This document shows positions 14,108-22,127 of a stretch of 64,000 nucleotides of DNA, piece after piece. A model generated the notes under the pieces. The model was not told where the DNA came from and searched no databases. It worked only from the letters and a program-made list of their open reading frames with translations. A program made the position numbers and the translations under genes. This DNA is from Saccharopolyspora hirsuta (lineage in GTDB: Bacteria > Actinomycetota > Actinomycetes > Mycobacteriales > Pseudonocardiaceae): positions 124,001 to 188,000 of the forward strand of contig NZ_VWPH01000012.1 in assembly GCF_008630535.1 (NCBI RefSeq). The letters are read 5' to 3'. The stretch's first letter is position 1, and each line of letters starts with the position of its first letter.

Positions 14108-14836
14108 GTGTCGCTCGCTCGAAACCTCGCAGGCGTCGCCGGGGCCGTGCTGGCCGCCGCGGCGTTCACCGCCCCGGCCCAGGCCGCCGAGACCCAGGCC
14201 TCGGACGTCCAGCCCTACATCATCGACGGCCGGGAGGTGGACAGCGCGCCGTGGGCCGCCCGGCTGTTCACCAACGGCCAGGAGACCTGCACGGCCACCA
14301 TCATCGCCCCGGAGTGGATCCTCACCGCCCAGCACTGCGTGGAGGGCGCCGGTGACGGTGCGCTGAGCTTCAACATCGGCAACGTCGACCAGACGCAGGG
14401 CGAGAAGGCCACCGCCAAGCCGGGCGGCGTGGTCATCCACGACACCGCCGACCTCGCCCTGGTCAACATCGACCACGCGGTGCAGACCGAGTACTCGCCG
14501 CTGGGCTCGGTCGGCGACGTCCAGGTCGGCCAGACCGTGCAGACCTACGGCTGGGGCGCGACCTGCACCGACCGGCCGGAGATCCAGTGCCAGTCGCAGA
14601 TCCTCAAGGTCGCGGACGTGAACGTCACCGACATCGCCTGCAGCGACTACCGCGGCGGCACCGCGGTGTGCGCGAGCCGCGGCGACGGCATCCCGGCCGG
14701 CGGCGACTCCGGCGGCCCGATGTTCGCCGGGAACGTGCAGGTCGGCGTGGCCTCCACCAGCGACCGGCAGAGCACCACGGCCTACACCAACATCACCGAG
14801 TACCGCGACTGGATCCAGTCCGTGGCGGGCGTGTAG
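14108..14836 (+). CDS. secreted trypsin-like serine protease (S1), 242 aa
   Basis: The catalytic triad is visible: His in LTAQHCVE, Asp in HDTADLALVNI and Ser in PAGGDSGGPMF. A signal peptide (about 1-28, ending AQAAET) precedes a short segment and the YIIDGREV start of the mature chain, so there may be a small propeptide. Four to six cysteines can form the usual disulphides. The GTG at 14108 has AAGGAG seven bases upstream; the longer in-frame ATG lacks a site. A hairpin follows at 14855. Confidence 0.9.
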   Translation: MSLARNLAGVAGAVLAAAAFTAPAQAAETQASDVQPYIIDGREVDSAPWAARLFTNGQETCTATIIAPEWILTAQHCVEGAGDGALSFNIGNVDQTQGEKATAKPGGVVIHDTADLALVNIDHAVQTEYSPLGSVGDVQVGQTVQTYGWGATCTDRPEIQCQSQILKVADVNVTDIACSDYRGGTAVCASRGDGIPAGGDSGGPMFAGNVQVGVASTSDRQSTTAYTNITEYRDWIQSVAGV

Positions 14837-14854
14837 ATCCGGTAGCGCGGTCGA

Positions 14855-14892
14855 CGGTCCGCCCGGGTGCGCGACAGCGCCCGGGCGGACCG
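14855..14892 (+). terminator. terminator of the protease gene
   Basis: CGGTCCGCCCGGG (14855-14867) pairs with CCCGGGCGGACCG (14880-14892), 19 bases after the stop codon. Confidence 0.75.
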
Positions 14893-14950
14893 CTCGCGTT
14901 TGGATTCCGCACCCCCGCGCGAGCAGTTTTTTCGGCTATCGAAAATCATC

Positions 14951-15080
14951 TTCCCGACCCGCGCCGAACGGTCGGGAATTCAACGTTTCCGCAGGTCAGA
15001 GCACGCGCGAATGCATTGATCGACAATGCGCGCGACGCGCGATTAGCACCACGCCGGATAAGAAATCAACGTTTCTGTAG
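14951..15080 (+). promoter_or_regulatory. ectoine upstream region: hairpin and 15-bp direct repeats
   Basis: TTCCCGACC...GGTCGGGAA (14951-14978) forms a stem. TCAACGTTTCCGCAG (14980-14994) recurs as TCAACGTTTCTGTAG (15066-15080), 86 bp apart with two mismatches. The region is AT-richer than its surroundings and lies upstream of ectA, so these may be operators for osmotic control. Confidence 0.45.
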
Positions 15081-15140
15081 TGCTTATCACGTGTAAAATC
15101 GCGTCTCGCCTGGTAGACGAGTGGTTATCGCATCGCGAGC

Positions 15141-15177
15141 CTGACGCGTTACGGATGTTCTGTTAAGTTGACAAAGC
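15141..15177 (+). promoter_or_regulatory. ectA: ectA promoter giving a leaderless mRNA
   Basis: CTGACG (15141-15146), a 17-base spacer and TAAGTT (15164-15169) fit the vegetative promoter of actinomycetes. The -10 box is eight bases before the ATG at 15178, and there is no Shine-Dalgarno sequence. Another TAAAAT at 15094-15099 could be a second, upstream promoter. Confidence 0.55.
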
Positions 15178-15750
15178 ATGACCGGCGACAAACCGAGCCA
15201 TAACATCGACGAGCGGAATGGCGGAAGCGGTTCAGCCGGGCGGTTGGAGATCGACGCTCCGGTCGTCGCGGACGGCCCTGAGCTCTACCGGATCACCTGC
15301 GATTCGGGGGTGCTCGATGTGAACTCGTCCTACGCATATCTGTTGTGGTGCCGGGACTTCGCGCAGACCTCCGCGGTGGCGCGCATCGACGGTGCGGTCG
15401 TGGGCTTCGTGACCGGGTACATCCGGCCGGACGCCCCGGACACCCTGGTGGTGTGGCAGATCGCCGTCGATGCCTCCCAGCGCGGTGGTGGCGTGGCCAG
15501 TCGGCTCCTGGGGCACCTGGTGGACCGCGTGCAGCCGCGCGGCATCCGGTACCTGGAGACGACGATCACCCCGGACAACGCAGCATCGATCAAGCTGTTC
15601 ACCGCGCTGGCGCGCACCCGCTCGGCGGAACTGCGGCGCAGCGAGCTGTTCACCGCCGACCTGTTCCCGGATGCGCACCTGGGGGAGGACCTGTACCGCA
15701 TCGGACCGTTCGCGGCGGCCCCCGCCGTCGCGGCCGCAACCGACCGCTGA
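15178..15750 (+). CDS. ectA: diaminobutyrate acetyltransferase EctA, 190 aa
   Basis: EctA acetylates L-2,4-diaminobutyrate at the gamma-amino group, the second step of ectoine synthesis. The GNAT core is clear: VVWQIAVDASQRGGGVASRL carries the acetyl-CoA loop, followed by YLETTITPDNAASIKLF, typical of EctA. Length is normal. The first 25 residues are unconserved and disordered. It is the first gene of ectABC; ectB follows after 65 bases. Confidence 0.95.
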   Translation: MTGDKPSHNIDERNGGSGSAGRLEIDAPVVADGPELYRITCDSGVLDVNSSYAYLLWCRDFAQTSAVARIDGAVVGFVTGYIRPDAPDTLVVWQIAVDASQRGGGVASRLLGHLVDRVQPRGIRYLETTITPDNAASIKLFTALARTRSAELRRSELFTADLFPDAHLGEDLYRIGPFAAAPAVAAATDR

Positions 15751-15815
15751 CGCACGAAATCTTGCCTGCTGCCGAGGCGCGCCCGCAGTGCGCTGCCCGG
15801 CACGAACGGAGGATC

Positions 15816-17063
15816 GTGAACGACATCTTCGCAACCCTGGAATCCGAAGTCCGCAGCTACTGCCGAACGTGGCCGACGGTGTTCGACCGCGCCTCCGGCA
15901 GCTACCTCTACGACCAGGACGGCACCGCCTACCTGGACTTCTTCGCCGGCGCGGGGGCGCTCAACTACGGGCACAACAACCCGGCGCTGAAACGCAAGCT
16001 CCTCGACTACCTGGAGCGCGACGGCGTCACCCACGCCCTCGACCAGTCCACCGTCGCCAAGGGCGAGTTCCTGCGGACCTTCCAGCAGAACGTCCTCGAG
16101 CCGCGCGGGCTGAACTACAAGGTCCAGTTCCCCGGCCCGACCGGCACCAACTCGGTGGAGTCGGCGCTGAAGCTGGTCCGCAAGATCACCGGCCGCGAGT
16201 CGATCATCAGCTTCACCAACGCCTTCCACGGCATGACGCTGGGCTCGCTGTCGGTCACCGGCAACTCGATGAAGCGCGGCGGCGCGGGCATCCCGCTGGT
16301 GCACGCCACGCCGATGCCCTACGACGACTACTTCGACGGCCAGGTCCCCGACTTCCTGTACTTCGAGAAGATGCTCGAGGACAGCGGCAGCGGCCTCAAC
16401 GAGCCGGCCGCGGTCATCGTCGAGACGCTGCAGGGCGAGGGCGGCATCAACTCGTCCCGGCCGGAGTGGCTGCGCGGGCTCTACGACCTGTGCCAGAAGC
16501 ACGGCATGCTGATGATCGTCGACGACGTGCAGATGGGCTGCGGCCGCACCGGCCCGTTCTTCAGCTTCGAAGAGGCCGGTATCCAGCCCGACATCGTCTG
16601 CCTGTCGAAGTCGATCGGCGGCTACGGCCTGCCGATGGCGCTGACGCTGATCAAGCCGGAGCACGACGTGTGGGAGCCGGGCGAGCACAACGGCACCTTC
16701 CGCGGCAACAGCCCGGCGTTCATCACCGCCACCGAGGCGCTGAAGCAGTACTGGGCCGACGACTCGCTGCAGAAGTCGACCATCGCCAAGGGCGAGCGGG
16801 TCGGCGCGGTGCTGGAGGAGATCGCCGCCGAGCACGGCTGGGCCATCGCCAAGGGCCGCGGCCTGGCGCGCGGCATCGGCTTCGACGACCTCAACGTGGC
16901 GGGCAAGGTCTCCAAGGCCGCCTTCGACCGCAAGCTGCTGGTGGAGACCTCCGGTCCGTCCAGCGAGGTCCTGAAGATCATGCCGCCGCTGACCATCTCG
17001 GACGACGAGCTCGAGAAGGGGCTGCAGATCATCCGCGACTCGGTCCGCGAGGTGCTGGCCTGA
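15816..17063 (+). CDS. ectB: diaminobutyrate-2-oxoglutarate transaminase EctB, 415 aa
   Basis: A class III PLP aminotransferase that makes L-2,4-diaminobutyrate from aspartate semialdehyde and glutamate. FFAGAGALNYGHNNP, IVDDVQMGCGRTG (cofactor Asp) and CLSKSIGGYGLPM (PLP Lys) are all present. The GTG at 15816 has GGAGG four bases upstream, giving the usual length. A hairpin at 17077 separates it from ectC. Confidence 0.97.
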   Translation: MNDIFATLESEVRSYCRTWPTVFDRASGSYLYDQDGTAYLDFFAGAGALNYGHNNPALKRKLLDYLERDGVTHALDQSTVAKGEFLRTFQQNVLEPRGLNYKVQFPGPTGTNSVESALKLVRKITGRESIISFTNAFHGMTLGSLSVTGNSMKRGGAGIPLVHATPMPYDDYFDGQVPDFLYFEKMLEDSGSGLNEPAAVIVETLQGEGGINSSRPEWLRGLYDLCQKHGMLMIVDDVQMGCGRTGPFFSFEEAGIQPDIVCLSKSIGGYGLPMALTLIKPEHDVWEPGEHNGTFRGNSPAFITATEALKQYWADDSLQKSTIAKGERVGAVLEEIAAEHGWAIAKGRGLARGIGFDDLNVAGKVSKAAFDRKLLVETSGPSSEVLKIMPPLTISDDELEKGLQIIRDSVREVLA

Positions 17064-17076
17064 TCCAGCCGCGGAG

Positions 17077-17132
17077 CTCGGAGGCGCTCTCACCACCCGT
17101 TCCGGGGCTGTCCCGGCGAGGGCGCCTCTGAG
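17077..17132 (+). terminator. hairpin between ectB and ectC
   Basis: CTCGGAGGCGCTCTC and GAGGGCGCCTCTGAG pair at 13 of 15 positions around a 26-base loop. It may attenuate or stabilise the transcript, making ectC output differ from ectAB. Confidence 0.45.
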
Positions 17133-17198
17133 AACCTGCGGCGGTGCCGGTCGGCGTGACCGGCGCGCATTCGAACTGAGAACTTCTTTGGAGGAAAC

Positions 17199-17609
17199 GT
17201 GATCGTCCGGCACCTGTCGGAAATCGAGGACACCGATGCCGACATCAAGCAGGAGAACTGGCGCAGCAAGCGGATCATCCTGGCCAAGGACAAGCTCGGC
17301 TTCTCGGTGCACGAGACCACGCTCTACGCCGGCACGGTGAACGACTTCTGGTACGCCAACCACATCGAGGCCGTGTTCATCGTCTCCGGCGAGGGCGAGG
17401 TGGAGAACAAGGCCACCGGTGAGGTGCACCAGCTCCGGCCGGGTTCGATCTACGTGCTCAACAACGCCGACAAGCACCAGGTCCGCCCGCGCACCGAGAT
17501 GAAGACCGTCTGCGTGTTCAACCCCCCGGTCACCGGTCGTGAGGTGCACGACGAGAACGGCGTGTACCCGCTGATCGTCGAGGAGGACGAGGCGGCCGCG
17601 ACCAACTGA
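17199..17609 (+). CDS. ectC: L-ectoine synthase EctC, 136 aa
   Basis: The cupin enzyme cyclises N-gamma-acetyl-diaminobutyrate to ectoine. The sequence is collinear with the family from MIVRHLSEI through WYANHIEAVFIVSGEGEVEN to PRTEMKTVCVFNPPVTGREV, including the metal-site Glu and His region. The GTG at 17199 is preceded by GGAGG. It is followed by a strong hairpin that separates it from ectD. Confidence 0.97.
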   Translation: MIVRHLSEIEDTDADIKQENWRSKRIILAKDKLGFSVHETTLYAGTVNDFWYANHIEAVFIVSGEGEVENKATGEVHQLRPGSIYVLNNADKHQVRPRTEMKTVCVFNPPVTGREVHDENGVYPLIVEEDEAAATN

Positions 17610-17630
17610 TGGTCTGACGGCTTGTTCTGC

Positions 17631-17670
17631 GCGCGTGGCGGGTAACCCTGGATGGTTACCCGCCACGCGC
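17631..17670 (+). terminator. terminator between ectC and ectD
   Basis: Two perfect 17-base arms (17631-17647, 17654-17670) around a six-base loop. This suggests that most ectABC transcripts stop here and that ectD is expressed by readthrough or from its own promoter in 17671-17812. Confidence 0.75.
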
Positions 17671-17812
17671 ATCACTGGTCTCCCCCGCCTGGCGACGCGG
17701 GGGCTTGCGGGCGCACCGCGCGTGCGCCGCTTCTAACCGAGGAACCGAGAAATGGCGGCGGTGCCGTTGGCACCAGCCGCTCCGGCGGGAATTCGCGAAG
17801 GAGGCGCAACCC

Positions 17813-18715
17813 ATGACCGTCGCTGATCTCAGCACCCAGGACCGCTACCCGACGCGGGTGGGCGCTTCGTCGGCCCTGATCGACCGGACCGACCCCACCG
17901 TGTGGCCCGGGGTGGACGCGGGCCCGGCCAGCGCGGAGGAGCTCCGCGCGCACGAGGCCAAGGGTTTCCACGTGGTGGAGGGGCTGCTGTCCCCGGCTGA
18001 GGTGCAGACCTACTGGCAGGAGCTGGAGCGGCTCACCAGCGACCCGCGGGTCCGCGCGGACGAGCGCACCATCGTGGAGCGGTCGTCGGACGAGGTCCGC
18101 TCGATCTTCGAAGTGCACAAGATCAGCGACCTGATCGCCGAGCTGGCCCGCGACCCGCGGGTGCTCGACCGGGCCCGGCAGATCCTCGGCTCCGACGTGT
18201 ACGTGCACCAGAGCCGGATCAACTACATGCCCGGCTACCGGGGTACCGGCTTCTACTGGCACTCCGACTTCGAGACCTGGCACGCCGAGGACGGCATGCC
18301 CGCGATGCGCGCGGTCAGCGTCTCGATCGCCCTGACGGACAACTACCCGTTCAACGGCGGTCTGATGATCATGCCGGGCTCGCACCGGACGTTCGTGTCC
18401 TGCGTGGGCGAGACGCCGGAGGACAACTACAAGTCGTCCCTCAAGGAGCAGCGCATCGGGGTGCCCGCCGAGGACGACATCACGCGGCTGGCCTACGAGC
18501 ACGGTGTGGAGCAGTTCACCGGCCCGGCGGGCTCGGCCCTGTGGTTCGACTCGAACTGCATGCACGGCTCGGGCAACAACATCACGCCGTTCCCCCGCTC
18601 GAACATCTTCATCGTGTTCAACAGCGTGGAGAACGCCCTGACCGAACCGTTCGCGGCGAGTCGCCCCCGCCCGGAGTTCATCGCCTCCCGCGACTTCACC
18701 CCGGTCACCCGCTGA
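17813..18715 (+). CDS. ectD: ectoine 5-hydroxylase EctD, 300 aa
   Basis: A non-haem Fe(II)/2-oxoglutarate dioxygenase that converts ectoine to 5-hydroxyectoine. The EctD signature is complete: FYWHSDFETWHAEDGMP supplies the His and Asp iron ligands, and the distal His lies in SNCMHGSGNNITPFPRSN. AAGGAGG lies eight bases before the ATG at 17813; the longer in-frame start has none. It is the last gene of the cluster. Confidence 0.96.
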   Translation: MTVADLSTQDRYPTRVGASSALIDRTDPTVWPGVDAGPASAEELRAHEAKGFHVVEGLLSPAEVQTYWQELERLTSDPRVRADERTIVERSSDEVRSIFEVHKISDLIAELARDPRVLDRARQILGSDVYVHQSRINYMPGYRGTGFYWHSDFETWHAEDGMPAMRAVSVSIALTDNYPFNGGLMIMPGSHRTFVSCVGETPEDNYKSSLKEQRIGVPAEDDITRLAYEHGVEQFTGPAGSALWFDSNCMHGSGNNITPFPRSNIFIVFNSVENALTEPFAASRPRPEFIASRDFTPVTR

Positions 18716-18729
18716 TCCGCTGGTCAAGT

Positions 18730-18775
18730 CCCGTGCGCACTTCGTGGTGCTATAGCGCCACGAAGTGCTCACGGG
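18730..18775. repeat. palindromic repeat family A, copy 2
   Basis: A 46-bp near-perfect palindrome (CCCGTG...GGTGCTATAGCGCC...CACGGG) followed by a CACCTGCGGAAA flank, between the convergent ectD and AlgX-like genes. It may act as a bidirectional terminator. Confidence 0.8.
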
Positions 18776-18811
18776 CCGCCACCTGCGGAAATGATGCGTG
18801 CACCTGACTAG

Positions 18812-20089
18812 TCAGCGGACCGGGTGGGCGGCGAGGATCGCGCCGACCCGGTCCGCGACCGCGGGGTCGAGCATCGGGTAGCGGCCTCCGGCGACGAAGC
18901 GCTCGGAGAGCTCGAAGGTCACCACTTCGCCTTCGGCCAGGAGCTGGCCCGTCGCCGCCGGGTCCACCGCGACCTGGTCCGGGTGCACGATCGTCAGGTC
19001 GGTGAACGTCGCCGCCAGGTACGGGCTGGCGAACTGGGTGAACGAGTCGCCCACCATCCGCATCGGCTTGGTGATCATGCCCGGCTTCGGCGGCGATCCC
19101 AGGTGCAGCGGCTCGTGGAAGTCGCTCGGCTTGAACTGGGTGTTGTCCACGTCGCTGCCGTCCGGGGCCAGCGAGTACGCCTGGATCGGCACGGTGCGGT
19201 CCTGCCCCAGCAGGTCCGGGATGTCCGCGCTGTGCGGGTACTGCCGCGACGGCCGGACCTTCCAGGTGCTCGTCGTCCCCGGCGCCAGCCGTTCGGCGAG
19301 CTGGTAGGCCATCGTGATGCCGCCCTCGTGCGTCCAGTGCGTGTCGATGTCGTGGTAGATCGGCCGCTGGTTGCGGGCCGCGACGTCGCGCAGCTGGGTG
19401 CGCATGTCCAAAGCGCCCGTCTCGCGCGGAACCCGCTTCCAGAACTCCTCGCGGGCCCGCGTCGAGCAGTCCTCGCCCGCGTAGTCGTCCGGCATGTTCT
19501 CCGGGTACACAGTGGACTTGTCCGGTGCGATGACCAGCTGGAACTTCCGCCCGGACGCCTCGACCACCGAGCGCCAGCGGCGCAGCCCGGCGATCACCTC
19601 GTCCAGCGAGCGCTTCGGCACGCACCGGTAGGACACGTCGTGCCCCAGGAAGAGCCAGCCGCCCTTGCCCTCGATGACCGCGGGGAACACGTTCTCGTCG
19701 ATCTGCGGCTTCTCGTCGACCTGCCCGGCGCCCACCGGCGAGGTGTGCGATCCGCCGTCCAACCGCGCGGGCTCGCCGAAGACCCCGCGGCTGAGCGCGT
19801 CCACCGACTGCACGGCCTGCCGCCGGAACGGCAGGTGGTCGGTGGCCCAGGCGTTCAGGCCGGTGAAGAACCCCCAGCCGTCGGTGACGCTCGGGAACGC
19901 CGCCAGCGGCCGGTTCTCCAGCTGCGCCGGACGAGCCCCGAAGACCCAGCTGACCAGGGGCGCGGTGAAGAACAGCACGGCGCACACCAGCGCCGCGAGC
20001 TGCCGCCTGCCGTGCCGCGGCCGGTGCAGCGGGTGCTCCCGCGGCAACCACGCCTCGTGGACCGGGGGGAGGTTCTTCTGCCGCGACAC
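18812..20089 (-). CDS. AlgX/AlgJ-like SGNH acetyltransferase-type protein, 425 aa
   Basis: One N-terminal membrane anchor (about 30-50) is followed by an extracytoplasmic SGNH-like domain. GGWLFLGHDVSYRC starts it, DTHWTHEGG resembles the catalytic DxH motif of AlgJ/AlgX, and MRMVGDSFTQF carries the GDS serine. Such proteins transfer acetyl groups to a polysaccharide, together with an MBOAT protein. The MBOAT partner lies at 22128-23561, separated by two unrelated genes. GTG at 20089 is the most likely start. The glycan substrate is unknown. Confidence 0.8.
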   Translation of the reverse strand: MSRQKNLPPVHEAWLPREHPLHRPRHGRRQLAALVCAVLFFTAPLVSWVFGARPAQLENRPLAAFPSVTDGWGFFTGLNAWATDHLPFRRQAVQSVDALSRGVFGEPARLDGGSHTSPVGAGQVDEKPQIDENVFPAVIEGKGGWLFLGHDVSYRCVPKRSLDEVIAGLRRWRSVVEASGRKFQLVIAPDKSTVYPENMPDDYAGEDCSTRAREEFWKRVPRETGALDMRTQLRDVAARNQRPIYHDIDTHWTHEGGITMAYQLAERLAPGTTSTWKVRPSRQYPHSADIPDLLGQDRTVPIQAYSLAPDGSDVDNTQFKPSDFHEPLHLGSPPKPGMITKPMRMVGDSFTQFASPYLAATFTDLTIVHPDQVAVDPAATGQLLAEGEVVTFELSERFVAGGRYPMLDPAVADRVGAILAAHPVR

Positions 20090-20131
20090 ACCCCAACGTT
20101 ATCCGGCCACGCACCGCGACCGGCCGAAAAC

Positions 20132-21175
20132 TCAAGGATCGACCAGCACCTTCATCTTCCGCCCGGCGCGCAGCGCGGCGAACCCCTCCTCGACGACCTG
20201 CTCCAGCGGCACGTGCTCGACCCAGCCGGTGGTGTCGTAGTGGCCGCGCGCCATCAGGTCGATCACCGCCCGGTAGTCCTCCGCGGTGTAGCAGAGCGAG
20301 CCCTGGATCGCGGTCTCGTTCATCACCAGCTTGAGCAGCTCGGTGTCGATCGGGTGCTCGTAGATCGCCACCGCGATCAGCCGCTTGCGCGCCCCCAGGC
20401 AGGACATCCCGGCCGCCACGCTGCCCGCCACCCCCGCGGCGTCGAAAGCGGCGTCGGCACCGCGCCCGCCGGTGCGCTGCATGACGTGGGTGGCCGGGTC
20501 CGCCCTCGCCGGATCCACCACGTCGGTCGCGCCGAGCCCGGCGATCGCCGCCCGCCGCGTCTCCGACGGCTCGACCACGGTGATGTCCTCGACGCCGATG
20601 CCGCGCAGCGCGAACCAGATGCCGATCCCGATCGGCCCCGCGCCGAAGATCACCGCGCTGCCGCCCGGACCGACCTCGCCGAGCCGCACCGCGTGGTAGG
20701 CCACCGACATCGGCTCGACCAGCGCCCCGAGCTCGGGCCCGACGGACTCCGGCAGCCGGTGCGCCATCCACGACGGCACCACCGAGTACTCGGCCATCCC
20801 GCCGGGCGCCATCAACCCGTGGAACCCGATCTGGCGGCAGATGTTGTAGTGCCCGGCCAGGCACGGCGGGCACGTCCCGCAGCGGTAGACCGGCTCGATC
20901 GCGACGTGCTCGCCCACCGCGACGTCGAACACGTCCGCGCCCACCTCCACGACGGTCCCGGAGAACTCGTGGCCGACGGTGAGCGGCAGCCGGTACCCGG
21001 TGAGCGGGTGCGGCTCGGTCGGGACGAAGATCGGCCCCGCGTAGTACTCGTGCAGGTCGGTGCCGCAGATCCCGTTGTGCCCGACCTTCACCTTGATCTG
21101 CCCGGCCGCGCAGGTCGGCTCCGGCACGTCCTCGACGACCAGCTCTTCCCGCCCCCGGTACACCGCAGCACGCAT
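20132..21175 (-). CDS. zinc-dependent alcohol dehydrogenase, 2,3-butanediol dehydrogenase type, 347 aa
   Basis: The catalytic zinc ligands are in GICGTDLHEYY and TVGHEFSG, and the structural zinc cysteines in CGTCPPCLAGHYNIC. The Rossmann motif is VIFGAGPIGIGIW. The sequence is of the (R,R)-butanediol/threonine dehydrogenase branch of medium-chain dehydrogenases. Start ATG at 21175. It lies between the AlgX-like and PP2C genes on the same strand, with no obvious functional link to either. The exact substrate is not determined by sequence. Confidence 0.85.
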   Translation of the reverse strand: MRAAVYRGREELVVEDVPEPTCAAGQIKVKVGHNGICGTDLHEYYAGPIFVPTEPHPLTGYRLPLTVGHEFSGTVVEVGADVFDVAVGEHVAIEPVYRCGTCPPCLAGHYNICRQIGFHGLMAPGGMAEYSVVPSWMAHRLPESVGPELGALVEPMSVAYHAVRLGEVGPGGSAVIFGAGPIGIGIWFALRGIGVEDITVVEPSETRRAAIAGLGATDVVDPARADPATHVMQRTGGRGADAAFDAAGVAGSVAAGMSCLGARKRLIAVAIYEHPIDTELLKLVMNETAIQGSLCYTAEDYRAVIDLMARGHYDTTGWVEHVPLEQVVEEGFAALRAGRKMKVLVDP

Positions 21176-21230
21176 GGCCCCAGCACACGCCGGTCGCAGG
21201 CCCGGTGCAACCGTTGCAGCGGGTTGCACG

Positions 21231-21276
21231 GTCGTGAGTGCGAAAACCGGCTCCAACCGGTTTTCGCACTCACGAC
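21231..21276 (-). terminator. 20-bp palindrome after the PP2C gene
   Basis: GTCGTGAGTGCGAAAACCGG (21231-21250) and its exact complement (21257-21276) form a stem directly after the PP2C stop codon. The GTCGTGAG/CTCACGAC ends are shared with 39223-39268 and 46194-46239. Confidence 0.75.
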
Positions 21277-21978
21277 CTACTCGACGTTGACCACCACGGC
21301 GCTGACGTTGTCGTCGGCGTGCTGCTCCACCGCAGCCGCGACGAGCTGGTCCGCGGCCTCCTGGGGATTCGGCTCCGAGCCCAGGACCTCCTCGATCTCC
21401 TCGGTGGCCAGCGTCTTGAACAACCCGTCCGAGCAGAGCAGCAGCCGGTCCCCCGGCTGGCAGGACAGCTCGATGCGGTCGACGTCGACCTCCGGACCGA
21501 CCCCGATCGCCCGGGTGAGCACGTTCCGGTGCGGGTGCTCGTCGGCTGCCGCCTCGCTGACCGCTCCCGCGCGCAGCAGCTCCGCGATGACGGTGTGATC
21601 GCGGGTCAGCCCGTCCAGGCGCCCGTTCCGGAGCCGGTACAGCCGCGAATCGCCCACGTGCGCGGCCACGACACCGGCGTCCGAGGTCACCGCCACGGCG
21701 ACCAGCGTGGTCCCCATCGTGACCTCCTCCCGGTCCGCGCGTCTCAGCACCGCCCGGTTGGCCTGCTGGCAGGCGTGCACGAGGCCGTCGGCGCTGCGGT
21801 CGGTGGCGAAGTCCGCCTTCAGCGCGTCGAGCGCGAGCTTGCTGGCGACCTCCCCGCTCGACAGCCCGCCCACCCCGTCCGCGAGCCCGAACAACCCGTC
21901 GCCGACGACCACGGCGTCCTGGTTGATCTCCCGTCCGCCCTGGTGCGTTGCGGCGCCGGCGACAAGCGTGCTGGTCAC
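21277..21978 (-). CDS. PP2C-family serine/threonine phosphatase, 233 aa
   Basis: The metal-binding and catalytic motifs of PPM phosphatases are all present: NQDAVVVGDGLFGLADGVGG, MGTTLVAVAV, HVGDSRLYRLR, LCSDGLFKTL and DDNVSAVVV. It is a soluble single-domain enzyme of minimal PP2C length, similar to PstP's catalytic domain. I chose the GTG at 21978, which has GGAGGGGG upstream, over the ATG at 22020, which has no ribosome site. It probably opposes a Ser/Thr kinase encoded elsewhere. Confidence 0.9.
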   Translation of the reverse strand: MTSTLVAGAATHQGGREINQDAVVVGDGLFGLADGVGGLSSGEVASKLALDALKADFATDRSADGLVHACQQANRAVLRRADREEVTMGTTLVAVAVTSDAGVVAAHVGDSRLYRLRNGRLDGLTRDHTVIAELLRAGAVSEAAADEHPHRNVLTRAIGVGPEVDVDRIELSCQPGDRLLLCSDGLFKTLATEEIEEVLGSEPNPQEAADQLVAAAVEQHADDNVSAVVVNVE

Positions 21979-22127
21979 TTCGGACCCCCTCCGTCGGGTT
22001 GACCGGTTGAACTGCTCCATCGGAAGACGGCCACCGACCCGCTGGGGTTCGCACGCCCCGCGATCCCAGCGCACAGATCACACCGACCCGAGCGTCGCCC
22101 CTTCCCACGGGTAGAAAGTCAAACACC

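Noticed and set aside
18730..18775. Simple rho-independent terminators as the full explanation of the 46-bp palindromes
   Set aside because: One copy lies between divergent genes and two in tandem gaps, and primary sequence is conserved outside the stem, so a repeat family is the better description even if some copies terminate transcription.
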